From Poriferisodalis sp965262965 (lineage in GTDB: Bacteria > Actinomycetota > Acidimicrobiia > Acidimicrobiales > Poriferisodalaceae), in assembly GCF_965262965.1 (NCBI RefSeq), contig NZ_OZ253573.1, positions 2,976,001-3,040,000 of the forward strand: 64,000 nt of DNA, given 5' to 3'. How positions within the stretch are numbered: the first letter of the stretch is position 1; the number at the start of each line of letters is the position of its first letter. Below, one piece after another: positions 1 to 8,776 of the stretch. A program made the translations under genes and the position numbers. Below the pieces are notes generated by a model that saw only the letters and a program-made list of their open reading frames with translations, was not told where the DNA came from and made no database searches.

Positions 1-1
1 C

Positions 2-775
2 TCGTACGTGTTCGCCGCTGTGATGTTCCTGGTTGCCGCCGCGATCGTGGAGCTGTTCTTGCGGCCCGACCCGCTGGAGGTAGCGAACGATCTCAGCGAA
101 TCACGCAATGGCTCCCGCAGCCGATCGAACGCGGACGTGTCGACGCCAACGGCGCGCGGCGCGCTGGCATTGATCTGGCACAAGCCACAGGCTCGCTTGG
201 CCGTGCTGGCGATGATCGTCAGCCAGGTGACGATGGTGGGCGTCATGGCGCTGACGCCGTTGCACATGGATGCGGGCGGCCAGTCTCAGAACGCCATCGG
301 GTTCATGATGGGCTTCCACATTCTGGGCATGTACCTGTTCTCGCCGATCATTGGGCAACTCACCGACCGCATCGGCAACTACCCGATGCTGTACATCGCG
401 GGTGGGTTGTGTACGTGGGGAGCGTGGTGGGCGGCAGTCACCCCGCCGGCGGGCGCGGTAGGTGTGTTCATGGGGAACTTCCTCATCGGCTTGGGCTGGT
501 GCTTCGGGGTGATCGCGGCGTCGAGCCTGCTGGTGACGCTGTACCCCATCCACCAACGAGTCGCAGTGCAAGGCGTCGGCGACTTCGCCATGATCGGCTC
601 GGGCGCATTGGCCGGGCTGACCTCGGGTGCGCTGTACGCGACATTCGAGTACCGGGGTGTGAACTACGCCAATGCGCTGTTCGGCGTGGCGCTGGTTGTG
701 GCCACCTTCTTGACGTTCACCGGGGTGCGCCGGGCGACGCGGCGGCCGCAACCCGCCGCAGCGATGGGCGGCTGA
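2..775 (+). CDS. MFS transporter, C-terminal part (cut by window edge)
   Basis: The reading frame is open from the left edge and ends at TGA 773-775, so the N-terminal half lies outside the window. The protein shows alternating hydrophobic segments with short charged loops: one at the very start, a basic loop at about residues 25-50, then roughly six membrane spans, including the stretch with GFHILGMYLFSPIIGQLTDRIG. That last motif (G-x-L-x-D-R-x-G) is the typical MFS loop between two helices, repeated here in the second half. The tail ends in a short basic peptide. It acts in the inner membrane as a secondary transporter; the substrate cannot be told. It lies tail-to-tail with the following minus-strand metabolic genes, so it is probably not in their operon. 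Confidence 0.8.
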   Translation, partial: SYVFAAVMFLVAAAIVELFLRPDPLEVANDLSESRNGSRSRSNADVSTPTARGALALIWHKPQARLAVLAMIVSQVTMVGVMALTPLHMDAGGQSQNAIGFMMGFHILGMYLFSPIIGQLTDRIGNYPMLYIAGGLCTWGAWWAAVTPPAGAVGVFMGNFLIGLGWCFGVIAASSLLVTLYPIHQRVAVQGVGDFAMIGSGALAGLTSGALYATFEYRGVNYANALFGVALVVATFLTFTGVRRATRRPQPAAAMGG

Positions 776-840
776 CCGACGGCGCTCGTCGGCGAATCAT
801 CCACTACAAAGCACCGGAACCGCCACCGCCTCCCCCCGCA

Positions 841-1320
841 TCAGGAATCCGCTTCGGGATCCGCCGACGATTGCAGCGAGGCCAGCAGCGAACCTTGCCG
901 ACCCAGCGGTGCTACGCCGAGGGTGCGGAAGATTCGCCAGTACAGGCTGATGTCCGAGGAAATGACCGGGACGCCGATCTGTTCTTCGATGTCGGCCCCA
1001 AGGCTGACGAAGCGCCGCGGCACACCGTCGGTGCCGCTGGCGTGCACCCAATTCGTGCCGACCTGGCCGACGACGTCGGCGCCGCCGTTGGACAGGCAGT
1101 GCACGGTCTCTTCGAGCAGGTGGAAGAGTCCGGCACGGTCGCTGAGCCGGTGCGCGTAGTCGGGAGCGTGCAGCAGGCGCCCGTGTACGCCGACGGTCTC
1201 CGGGCACATGCGCAGGAAGTCGCTGGGCGCGGCGTCGAAGTCCATTGGCGGCGCGGTGAATCCCACCTGGTGAGGGAACAGCTTCTTGTCCGGATCGGAC
1301 CATTTCTCGGGCTTGGTCAT
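841..1320 (-). CDS. Asp/Glu racemase-like protein (arylmalonate decarboxylase / maleate isomerase family)
   Basis: A 159-residue protein if translated from ATG 1320; longer versions lack a ribosome site. The stretch GADVVGQVGTNW near the middle and the C-terminal GVPVISSDISLYWRIF plus FRTLGVAP resemble the Asp/Glu racemase superfamily branch that holds arylmalonate decarboxylase and maleate cis-trans isomerase. These enzymes use one or two cysteines; the family is usually about 240 residues, so this copy is short and may lack the middle of the fold. I see no clear catalytic Cys in the usual GTS/C position (TNW here). It sits in a run of minus-strand catabolic genes, several of which are visibly truncated, so it could also be decayed. 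Confidence 0.55.
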   Translation of the reverse strand: MTKPEKWSDPDKKLFPHQVGFTAPPMDFDAAPSDFLRMCPETVGVHGRLLHAPDYAHRLSDRAGLFHLLEETVHCLSNGGADVVGQVGTNWVHASGTDGVPRRFVSLGADIEEQIGVPVISSDISLYWRIFRTLGVAPLGRQGSLLASLQSSADPEADS

Positions 1321-1380
1321 TGGGCTGCGTTTCCGTTGATGGTTGCCGGCGATTGGTGCCGGTGCGGTTGTCATTGTTCG

Positions 1381-1436
1381 TGGAGCCGTGGAGCCGTGGA
1401 GCCGTGGAGCCGTGGAGCCGTGGAGCCGTGGAGCCG
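1381..1436. repeat. Perfect 8-bp tandem repeat, seven units
   Basis: The unit TGGAGCCG is repeated seven times without a mismatch between two minus-strand genes. Because 8 is not a multiple of 3, length changes would shift any frame through it. It lies in the short gap between the SDR fragment stop and the racemase-like gene start, so it is most likely intergenic. Confidence 0.9.
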
Positions 1437-1441
1437 TCCAG

Positions 1442-1939
1442 CTAGGCGCTCCATCCGCCGTCGACGTGGATGGTCTGGCCCGTGATGTAGCTGGCGCCGG
1501 CGCACAGAAACAGGCACGCGTCGGCGTACTCCGCGGCGGTGCCGGGGCGGCCCAGCGGCAGCGATTTGGAGTCTTCGAAAACGGTCTCCCAGCGAATCGG
1601 GAAGTTGGTGGATTCCGGGTGTACGTAGCTGGGGGAGATGGCGTTCACCCGCACCTCGGGGGCGAGGCCGCGTGCCAGCTCCTTGGTGAGCGTGATGATT
1701 CCGCTTTTCGCGACGCTGTAGGGCGAGCTGGAGCCGCCGCCTCGCCACACTGACATCGATGCCGTGTTCACGATGGCGCCGCGGGATGCCGTCAGGGACG
1801 GCGCCGCCGCCCTTGCAGTGCGAAACGCCGACAGCAGGTTGATCGACAATGCCTCGGCCCACAGCTCCTCTGTTTGAGATTCGAGGTCGCTGGCAGGAAT
1901 GGGTTTGAGCGTGACGGGGTGCCCGGCGATGTTGAGCAT
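1442..1939 (-). pseudogene. Short-chain dehydrogenase/reductase, N-terminally truncated
   Basis: The C-terminal two thirds of an SDR are present: a catalytic Ser region followed by YSVAKSG (Tyr-x-x-x-Lys, catalytic pair), the segment RVNAISPSYV, and the end ITGQTIHVDGGWSA, which is the usual SDR C-terminus. The N-terminal Rossmann part with TGxxxGxG is missing; homology begins at about the NAG motif (here NIAG). Upstream the DNA runs directly, in another frame, into the TauD-like gene, so the break is a deletion joint at about position 1935. Without the cofactor motif the product cannot be an active dehydrogenase. Confidence 0.75.
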
Positions 1940-2723
1940 GTAGCGGCAGGTACTGGTCGTGGGACCACGGGTCGAGCCGCTGCGACTCGGCGATGGCGAA
2001 GCCGCCGACGTAGGTGCTCAGGCCGCCCACGTCGGTATTGGCCAGGCAGTGGAAGATGTCAATACCCGGCGGCGAGTAGTAGAAGGCATCGTCGATGTGG
2101 GGTGCCTGGGCCATGACGATCTTGGCACCCAGCTTCGCCACCGGCTCGGCTCGCACGTCGTAGATGCGGCCATAGACCGTCGTCTCGTCGATGGGGCCGA
2201 CGAGGTTGGCGAGCTGCTCGGTCTGCTCAGGCTCGGTGCCGAGGTTGTCAATGCGCACGATGCCGTAGTCGCGCAGCAGCCGGTAGGCGTCGAGCTGGCC
2301 GGCGGCGCCGTCGCTGGCTTCGGCCAGGGTCGGCACGATGTCCGCGGGGAAGCTGGCCACGGTCGTGAAGCAGATGCCGTCTGCTGGGTTCCCGCATTCG
2401 ACGCACCAGCAGCAATGCCGCAGCCATTGACTGGTGAACGTCCGGCACTGGGCGTCGGTGAACGTGACATGCACTTGGCGCCCGTCGATAGTTGCGTCCG
2501 CCACCGCGGCTGCGTCGGCGATGCCAAGCCGGTTGCCCAGGTGCGGGTTGTAGGTGGTGATGTCGCCAACGGCCCCGTGCTCTGTCGATGCCTCGGATCC
2601 AGCTGGCATTGACGGCTCACCTGCGGTCGCCGTTGCAGCTTCCGGCTGGGCGGTAGCGCAAGATGTTGTTGCCAGTCGCGTCACTGCGTCTGCCGTCGAC
2701 ACTCCAGTCGACGGTTCGTTCAC
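1936..2723 (-). pseudogene. TauD/TfdA-type dioxygenase (gamma-butyrobetaine hydroxylase-like), C-terminally truncated
   Basis: The protein starts at GTG 2723, with GGAG upstream, two bases after the stop of the enolase-like fragment. Residues about 70-115 form the small N-terminal domain found before TauD domains in gamma-butyrobetaine hydroxylases, including HCCWCVECGNP with several Cys/His. Then follows the start of a TauD fold, with GIVRIDNLGTEPEQ and the iron-binding HIDDAFYYSPPG (H-x-D). The distal His and Arg of the facial triad are absent because the frame runs into the SDR fragment at about 1936. The frame stays open to 1371, but those last 190 residues are a read-through of the SDR in the wrong phase. 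Inactive remnant. Confidence 0.75.
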
Positions 2724-2726
2724 TGC

Positions 2727-3345
2727 TCAGTCGCTCCGGCCACCGGCAGCGTCCAGCGTGTGCGCTGCAACCAACTCGTCATTCAATTCGACACCGAGAC
2801 CGGCGCCGGTGGGAAGGGCTGCACACCCGTCGACGATCTCGGGCTCGGGCGGGTGAACCAGCTCGGTGCGCAGGCGGGACGGGCCGAGCCGCGACGAACG
2901 GAACTCCACCATCGGGATGGTCAGCGCGGCGGCTTGGAGGTGGAAATTGGCAACATCGGTGATGCCGGTGGCGAAGCTGTGCGGGGTCAGCTGCGCTCCG
3001 TGCAGCTCGCACAGCTCGGCGATGCGCATGAGCTCGGTGAACCCGCCGGCGCGGCTGACGCCGGGCTGCACTAGCGACACGCCGCCGGTGGTCAGCCACT
3101 CGCGCGCCTCCCATCGGCCCGCCGCGAACTCGGCGCCGCCGACCCGCACGGGCGACACCGCGGTGAGGCCTTGGTCGGCGGCAATGGCGGCCTGGCGGGT
3201 GATCTCGTCGAGCACAGCGGACATTGGCCCGTCGTAGATGTCGCCCGGGTAGCAGGTGGCATACGGCCGGATGCGCTCGGTGCGGGTCCCGCCGAGCAGC
3301 TTGTACACCGGCAGTCCGAGTCCCTGACCCGGCATCGCACTTGGC
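2727..3345 (-). pseudogene. Enolase-superfamily (mandelate racemase/muconate lactonising type) relic with internal deletion
   Basis: Two blocks of an enolase-superfamily enzyme are fused. The first (about 3345-3170) carries GLPVYKLLGGTRTERIRPYA, the usual segment before the barrel. The second (about 3165-2727) carries GGVSLVQPGVSRAGG and the late part of the barrel up to the C-terminus. The central stretch with the K-x-K base and the Asp/Glu metal ligands is missing, and so is the N-terminal capping domain. The stop overlaps the region just before the TauD-like start, so the two were probably in one operon. Start unknown: the frame continues upstream only as an antisense-phase shadow of the next SDR gene. 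Confidence 0.7.
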
Positions 3346-3378
3346 GCAACGTGGTCACACGTCTCTGCCGTTCGGACC

Positions 3379-4110
3379 TCATCCGATGGGGCTCTGTGCA
3401 GTGAGGCCGCCGTCCACAGTAAACACGCTGCCTGAGATGAAGCCGGCCGCTGGCCCCGCCAGCCAGGCGACGACCTCGGCGACGTCGTCCGGGGTGCCGA
3501 GCCGACCGACAGGATGGCGGCCGATGGCCTCGGAACGGGCGGCTGCGGGATCGGCCTGCAGGTCGAACACGGCGTCGGCCAGTGCTGTGGCGATCCAGCC
3601 AGGGCTGACCGCGACGCAGCGGACGCCCTGATGTCCGTGGTCGACGGCAATGGCACGGGTGAGGGCTTCGACGGCACCCTTCGAGGCGTTGTAGACGGCC
3701 ATTCCGGCGTCGGCATGAGTTGCCGCCACCGAGGCGATGTTGATGATCACGCCGCCGCCGGGCTGGCCGGCCATCTGACGCACGCCGGCCCGGCACATAT
3801 TGAACACGCCCCGCACGTTGACGTCCATGACGTGATCGAACTCCTCGTCGGTGGTGTCCGCAACGGTCTTGTCGACCTGCACGCCGGCGTTGTTGACCAC
3901 CGCGTCCAGCGACCCGAACTGCTCGACGGCTGCGGCCACTAGCGCGTCAGCCTGGGCAGGGTGCGCGACATCGGTGCGCAGCCACTCGGCGTTGTCGAGA
4001 TCGGGCGTGCTCCGGCTCCCCGTCAGCACCGACCAACCGTCAGCCAGGAATCGCCGCGCGATCGCCTCGCCGATCCCCGAGCTCGCCCCCGTCACCACGA
4101 CACTGCTCAC
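3379..4110 (-). CDS. SDR family oxidoreductase, full length
   Basis: A complete 243-residue short-chain dehydrogenase/reductase. The start is GTG 4110 with AGGAG five bases upstream; a longer frame exists but has no ribosome site. Seen in order: VVVTGASSGIGEAIA (nucleotide binding), a VNNAG motif, a catalytic Ser in IINIASVAAT, YNASKGAVEAL (Tyr-x-x-x-Lys), and the end FISGSVFTVDGGL. It is NAD(P)-dependent by family; the substrate is probably a hydroxy or keto acid of the degraded catabolic cluster to which it belongs. It appears to be the first gene of the minus-strand run 4110-841, and the only one there that looks intact. Confidence 0.85.
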   Translation of the reverse strand: MSSVVVTGASSGIGEAIARRFLADGWSVLTGSRSTPDLDNAEWLRTDVAHPAQADALVAAAVEQFGSLDAVVNNAGVQVDKTVADTTDEEFDHVMDVNVRGVFNMCRAGVRQMAGQPGGGVIINIASVAATHADAGMAVYNASKGAVEALTRAIAVDHGHQGVRCVAVSPGWIATALADAVFDLQADPAAARSEAIGRHPVGRLGTPDDVAEVVAWLAGPAAGFISGSVFTVDGGLTAQSPIG

Positions 4111-4363
4111 GGTTGCTCCTTCATGCCGATCGGTCGCCCCGGTATGCAGGCTTGAAGCATGACCGATGTGCACCGCGCCCCCGGCACACCCGCAAATGCT
4201 CTACAGCCTCTACGTCGGAAATGCTCGTCTACCGCCTGGTGCCTTGGACTGCGTTCCTTGGCGTCGCCACTAGATCGCAGGCGCGCAGCCTGGAAGCGTC
4301 ACAAGCGCTGGCTACGGTTGGCGTCGAGACATTTGTCGGCGTCCGCCAGGAGTGGCATTTCTG

Positions 4364-4861
4364 ATGCCCCAATTCATCGACGCGACAGGAAATCTGCTCG
4401 ACGCCGACGTAGACGCGCTTGTCAATACCATGAACACGGTGGGTGTAATGGGCAAGGGCATTGCGCTTGAGTTCAAGCATGCGTACCCGCAGAACTTCCG
4501 GGCCTACAAGCGTGCGTGTGACGCCCATCAAGTCAAACCCGGAATGATGTTCGTGTTCGACAACTGCACGGGCGAGACAACGGAACGCCACTGGCGAAAC
4601 CCGTCGAGGATCGGGGACATCGTCGGGGGCCTCGAGGATCTCCGAGAGTGGATAGAACGACTGCGGTTGAGGTCGCTGGCGATGCCGCCATTGGGCTGCG
4701 GAAACGGTGGGCTGAGCTGGAGCGATGTCCGGCCGTTGATCGAGGAACGCCTCGCGACGTTGGGCAGTGATGTCAATATCCATCTTTTTGTTCCGGCGGA
4801 GCGCGCAAGATTGTCCGAGACGCCGATGGCGACAACGCGTGCGGCTACCGGCGACGGTTGA
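4364..4861 (+). CDS. DarG-like macro-domain protein with small internal deletion
   Basis: ATG 4364 follows AGGAG at 4348-4352. The N-terminus (TGNLLDADVDALVNTMN, GVMGKGIALEFK) and the later PPLGCGNGGLSW are signatures of the macro domain of DarG, the antitoxin that removes ADP-ribose from DNA. Between MFVFDN and RHWRNPSRI about ten residues are missing (the INFPTK region of the family). The protein also stops at about 165 residues, without the C-terminal DarT-binding part of full-length DarG. No DarT gene is seen nearby. It may be a decaying or macro-domain-only form. A second DarG piece lies at 16722-16878. Confidence 0.75.
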   Translation: MPQFIDATGNLLDADVDALVNTMNTVGVMGKGIALEFKHAYPQNFRAYKRACDAHQVKPGMMFVFDNCTGETTERHWRNPSRIGDIVGGLEDLREWIERLRLRSLAMPPLGCGNGGLSWSDVRPLIEERLATLGSDVNIHLFVPAERARLSETPMATTRAATGDG

Positions 4862-4925
4862 GCGGGTCGACTCGTCAGCTGTGGATCCTGATCAACCTCA
4901 ACAGGCTGAATCGGACGGCAGCCGA

Positions 4926-5129
4926 ATGAAGATCGTCGCCATCGATCACGTCCAGCTGGCGATGCCGCCCGGCGGCGAGGACGCAGCGCAGGCGTTCTAC
5001 GAAGGCCTGCTTGGTTTGCCGCGGGTGCCCAAGCCTCCGCACCTTGAAGCCCGCGGCGGCTGCTGGTTCGAGAGCGACACCGTCAAGACCCACCTCGGCG
5101 TCGAGCAACCGGGCGACCATGCGTGGTGA
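4926..5129 (+). pseudogene. VOC/glyoxalase-family protein, C-terminally truncated
   Basis: Starts at ATG 4926 with IDHVQLAMPPGGEDAAQAFY, the first beta-alpha unit of the vicinal oxygen chelate fold (metal-binding His in DHVQ). It continues to about the first half of one VOC module, then breaks at about 5115, where a minus-strand antitoxin fragment begins. The VOC family normally needs 110-130 residues for one domain; only about 62 remain. The second metal ligand is lost. Non-functional remnant at a deletion joint. Confidence 0.65.
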
Positions 5130-5211
5130 TGCAGATCGACTCGCCGCCGGCCACGCGATCCAGAAACCCACGTGTCTGGTTGCGCAGTTTCCGCCAAGTC
5201 ACTTCCTCCAT
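5083..5211 (-). pseudogene. Phd/YefM-type antitoxin, C-terminally truncated
   Basis: From ATG 5211 the peptide MEEVTWRKLRNQTRGFLDRV followed by GESICITTHGRPVARR is the DNA-binding N-terminal part of a Phd/YefM antitoxin. The frame then enters the VOC fragment and stops at 5083. The C-terminal toxin-binding helix is missing and no toxin gene follows. Its break coincides with the break in the VOC fragment, so a single deletion removed both gene ends. Confidence 0.6.
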
Positions 5212-5375
5212 GGACGAATTGTCGTACATGCGCGACGCATTGAGCAACACCTCAAGCCTTTCTATTGGGGAGCCTTTAGACGGCATTCGAGTGAGTTCGG
5301 CTGGATCCGCTCGAATCTCACTCACACCGGCGACCGTAGGTACCATTTACCGTCAACGCGGCATCGTTTTCTAAA

Positions 5376-5420
5376 GGCGTGAATGTCGCGAGCTTGAGTA
5401 CCGGGTCGCTCCAGCCTTCG
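5376..5420. repeat. 45-bp direct repeat, left copy (fossil of the FAD-oxidoreductase 3' end)
   Basis: Matches 8793-8837 with one mismatch in 45. On the minus strand it encodes EGWSDPVLKLATFTP, the same peptide as the end of the FAD oxidoreductase at 8777-9925. The two copies bracket the ABC exporter operon exactly. Confidence 0.85.
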
Positions 5421-5437
5421 GGTCTGTCAGCGCAGCG

Positions 5438-7951
5438 TCACTGCGAAGCGATGGCGTCGAGTACTTCCAATCGTCCGGCCCGGCGTGCGGGCAGGACGCC
5501 CGAGACCAGACCGGCAACCAGGCCTGCGACGCTGATGGCGACCAGCGCCGCCCATGGGATGGCGAAGTCGGAGTAGGCGAGGCCGAGGGCATCGAATGCG
5601 GCCCATCCGAAGAACAGGCCCAGAATCAGGCCGGCGAACGTCCCGATGAGGGCGATTATGGCTGCTTCGTAACGCACGGTGCGCCGTAGCTGGCGGCTGG
5701 TCATCCCCACGGCTCTCAGCAGTCCGAGCTCGCGGGTGCGCTCGTAGATCGACAGCGACATGGTGTTGACAATGCCGATGAGGGCCACCACCACCGACAT
5801 GCCCAACAGCGCGTAGAGCAGGGTCAGCAAACTGGTGATCTGGCCCGCCTGGTCGTCGATGAAGTCGTCCCGGCTTCTGATGCGGGCCGTCGGATCGCTG
5901 GCCAGGGCTGTGTCGATGTCAGCCAGGAGCGCCTCGCTGGCACCGTCGGCTCGCACCAGGATCCGCGCATCGAGGCTGCGGCTCACGTTGGCGTCGAGCG
6001 CAGAGTTGTCGACGAGCCAGTCGTTCGTGAGTTGGTAGCCTTGGTCATAGATCCCGGCCACGGTGAACGTGGCTGCGCCTTGCTGGAAGCGCACGGTGAC
6101 GGTGTCGCCGACCGCTAGGCCCGCGCTGTCGGCGGCGGGCTCGCGTATCGCCACTTCGGTTGCGCCCAGGCCGGAGACTCTGCCGTCGATGACACCGAGG
6201 TCGGCCACCGCGGCGATCTGCGCGGTGTCGGCGCCGGTGACCGTTTCGAAGCCGTCGCCGATCTGGGCGAAGGCCGTGCGGGTTCCCACGGCAGCCTCCA
6301 CACCGTCGAGGGCCGCAATGGCATCGGCGATCGCTGGGTCCATTCCGCCGCCTGCACCCGCCACGGCGTCGCTGATGGTCACCACACTGTCGGCCAGCAT
6401 CTCGTCTTCGAGGTCGCCGGCGACCAGCTCGCTCAGCGTGGCCGCGAACACGGTGGCAGTGACCACCAGGGCCACGCCGATCATCAGCGTCAACGACGTG
6501 GTTGCGCTGCGCTTCGGGTTGCGAGAGGCGTTCTCGCGAGCCAGTTCCCCGGTTATCGAGCCCCTGCGCACTGCGGGCGCTGCGAGCAGCCGACTGAGAG
6601 GCCGAACGATCGTCGGCCCGAGCAGGACCACGGCGATTACCACCAGCGGCAGGCTCGCGGCCAGGAGGCGTTCCTCACCCGCAACCGAGGACCAGATCGT
6701 GGCCGCGATGCCGGCGCCCAGCACGGCCAGGCCTGCGTACGTCCGGCCCCGGACGGGCCGGCCCGTCTCCGCGGCACTTTCGCGCAGCGCCTCGATGGGG
6801 TCCACCTTGGCGCCGCGGCGGGCCGGGAAGTACGCGGCCGCCACGGTGATCAGCGTGCCGAGCAACACTCCGTTGATCAGCGCTCCCGGGGGGATCGAAA
6901 GGCCTAGGTCGAGGTCGCCGAGGAAGGATCCGAGCAGCGCAAGGAGCCCCCAGCCGATTCCGATGCCGGCGGCCGCGCCCGCGGCGGAAGCGACCACCCC
7001 GATGGCGGCGGACTCTGCCATCACGCTGACGGTGACTTGCCGGCCCGAGGCGCCGATAGCTCGCAGCAGGGCCATGTCGCGGGTGCGCTGGGCCACGGTG
7101 ATGCTGAAGGTGTTGTAGATCACGAAAGCGCCGACGAACAGCGCGACGCCGGCGAAGACCTGCAACGCGATCTCGATGATGTTGGTGAACGATCCAACGA
7201 GCTCTTGGAACTCTGCGGTGAGGGTGTCGCCGGTGACTGCCTCCAGGCCGGCGCCGAGGCGCTCGTTCAGCCGCTGCACGAGCTGATCGGGCGAGATGCC
7301 GGCGGCAGTTCCGACGAAGACCTGGTCCACAGAGTCGTCGCCGAACACGGTGGCCGCTCCTTCGTAGCTGAATGTGAGGACTTGGCCGCCGAAGGTGCCC
7401 CCGTCGTCGATGGTTCCCACGACGGTGAACCGCTGCTGCGGCGGCAGCGGCAGCACCCGCACGGAGTCGCCCAGCGCGAAGCCGCCCTCGTCGAACGTGT
7501 CCACGTCGATCGCCACCTCGTCGACGGCGGTGGGGGCGCGCCCCTCCACCACCGTCAGCGGGCTGGCAGCGGGATCGTCGATCCAGGCGACCGCCTGTGC
7601 GTTGGCGTCGGCTCCCCCGACGGTCCTACCATCGGCCGCGACCACCTGCGCGTAGCCCGCCAGGAAGGGATAGGCCCATTCCACACCCTCGACGACGGCA
7701 ACCTGGTCGGCGACCGACGGCGGGATGCGCTCACGTATGTCGATGAAGGGCGTCTCGATGATGTTGGCCGAGCGCACAGCGGCGTCGACGTCCTCGAAGG
7801 CCTCCGCGATCGTGCTGTTGAGGGAGTCCTCAAAGGAAGTGGTCATCACAGAAGTGGCGGTGAAGAAGCCGATTCCCAGCACGATGGCCAATGCCGTGGC
7901 GGCATAGCGGAAGGGATTGTTGGCGATCCCCCGCAGTGCGATGGTGAGCAT
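5438..7951 (-). CDS. ABC transporter permease, FtsX/MacB type with two FtsX domains
   Basis: An 837-residue membrane protein. A first transmembrane helix at about residues 15-40 is followed by a long extracytoplasmic (MacB_PCD-like) region, then three helices (about 255-380). A second block repeats the plan: a helix near 475-500, a periplasmic-type domain, and three C-terminal helices with LGMSVVVALIGIVNTMSLS and the closing AIPWAALVAISVAGLVAGL. The phrase RTRDMALLRAIGAS and its repeat RTRELGLLRAVGMT are the typical coupling segments of FtsX permeases. It works with the ATPase just upstream (six-base gap) as an exporter of lipids, peptides or drugs. It looks intact. Confidence 0.88.
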   Translation of the reverse strand: MLTIALRGIANNPFRYAATALAIVLGIGFFTATSVMTTSFEDSLNSTIAEAFEDVDAAVRSANIIETPFIDIRERIPPSVADQVAVVEGVEWAYPFLAGYAQVVAADGRTVGGADANAQAVAWIDDPAASPLTVVEGRAPTAVDEVAIDVDTFDEGGFALGDSVRVLPLPPQQRFTVVGTIDDGGTFGGQVLTFSYEGAATVFGDDSVDQVFVGTAAGISPDQLVQRLNERLGAGLEAVTGDTLTAEFQELVGSFTNIIEIALQVFAGVALFVGAFVIYNTFSITVAQRTRDMALLRAIGASGRQVTVSVMAESAAIGVVASAAGAAAGIGIGWGLLALLGSFLGDLDLGLSIPPGALINGVLLGTLITVAAAYFPARRGAKVDPIEALRESAAETGRPVRGRTYAGLAVLGAGIAATIWSSVAGEERLLAASLPLVVIAVVLLGPTIVRPLSRLLAAPAVRRGSITGELARENASRNPKRSATTSLTLMIGVALVVTATVFAATLSELVAGDLEDEMLADSVVTISDAVAGAGGGMDPAIADAIAALDGVEAAVGTRTAFAQIGDGFETVTGADTAQIAAVADLGVIDGRVSGLGATEVAIREPAADSAGLAVGDTVTVRFQQGAATFTVAGIYDQGYQLTNDWLVDNSALDANVSRSLDARILVRADGASEALLADIDTALASDPTARIRSRDDFIDDQAGQITSLLTLLYALLGMSVVVALIGIVNTMSLSIYERTRELGLLRAVGMTSRQLRRTVRYEAAIIALIGTFAGLILGLFFGWAAFDALGLAYSDFAIPWAALVAISVAGLVAGLVSGVLPARRAGRLEVLDAIASQ

Positions 7952-7957
7952 CTGCGA

Positions 7958-8737
7958 TCAGTTCCCCAGCGTCTTCATGTGATCGAGGACCGCGTCGCTG
8001 GTGGGGTCCGCCATCTCGTTGACGATCTTGCCGTCGACCAGGAAGACCACGCGGTGCGCGTAGGCCGCCGCGGAGGGGTCGTGGGTAACCATCACGATGG
8101 TCTGGGCGAGATCGTCGACCGCTCGGCGCATGAACGCGAGGATCTCGTCGCTGGTAGTGCTGTCGAGGTTGCCGGTGGGCTCGTCGGCGAACACCATCTT
8201 CGGTTTCGACACCAGCGCCCGAGACACGGCTACACGTTGCTGCTGGCCGCCGGAGAGCTCGTTGGGCCTGTGGCTGAGGCGGTTGCCGAGGCCGACGGTG
8301 GCCACGACCTCGTCGAGCCACGCCTCGTCGGGATCGTTGCCTGCGAGACGCTGGGGCAACACGATGTTCTCGCGGGCACTGAGCGTGGGCACCAGGTTGA
8401 ACGCCTGGAACACGAAGCCGAGCTTGTCGCGCCGCAACATGGTGCGCTCGCGGTCGGACATTGCAGTCACGTCGTCGCCGTCGATGAAGACCTTGCCGGA
8501 GGTGACCGTGTCCAGTCCGGCCATGCAGTGCATCAGGGTGGACTTGCCGGACCCCGACGGCCCCATGATGGCCGTGAACTCTCCGGCACCGAAGGCCACG
8601 TCCACACCGTCGAGGGCCCGTACCTCGGCCGCGCCACTCCCGTAGTACCGGGCCGCACCCTCCGTGTAGGCGACAGGAGGGCCACTTCGGCCGGCCGTGT
8701 CGGGCCGGTCAACGCTTGCAGTCTCAGGTTCTGGCAC
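7958..8737 (-). CDS. ABC transporter ATP-binding protein, MacB/LolD-like
   Basis: A 259-residue ATPase. Walker A is GPSGSGKST at residues 59-67, the Q-loop lies in VFQAFNLVP, the signature is LSGGQQQRV at about 161-169, Walker B is MVFADEPTGNLDS at about 181-193, and the H-loop is MVTHD. The phrase DEPTGNLDS is typical of the MacB/LolD/FtsE group, which pairs with FtsX-type permeases, and such a permease follows directly. The first 20 residues are an unconserved leader; the start may be internal. First gene of the two-gene operon. Confidence 0.92.
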   Translation of the reverse strand: MPEPETASVDRPDTAGRSGPPVAYTEGAARYYGSGAAEVRALDGVDVAFGAGEFTAIMGPSGSGKSTLMHCMAGLDTVTSGKVFIDGDDVTAMSDRERTMLRRDKLGFVFQAFNLVPTLSARENIVLPQRLAGNDPDEAWLDEVVATVGLGNRLSHRPNELSGGQQQRVAVSRALVSKPKMVFADEPTGNLDSTTSDEILAFMRRAVDDLAQTIVMVTHDPSAAAYAHRVVFLVDGKIVNEMADPTSDAVLDHMKTLGN

Positions 8738-8776
8738 AGCGTGACGCTAGCGGTGCTGCTGACCTAGGCGTTCGCG

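Noticed and set aside
1381..1436. CRISPR-like array
   Set aside because: Head-to-tail 8-bp units without spacers; no cas genes in the window.
1371..2723. A single 450-residue gene
   Set aside because: Only the first 260 residues match the TauD-type family; the rest is the SDR sequence read in the wrong frame and then the 8-bp repeats.
7037..8767. A 576-codon plus-strand frame over the ABC operon
   Set aside because: It lies antisense to two clear ABC genes; such long antisense frames are common in high-GC DNA and the translation has no family signs.
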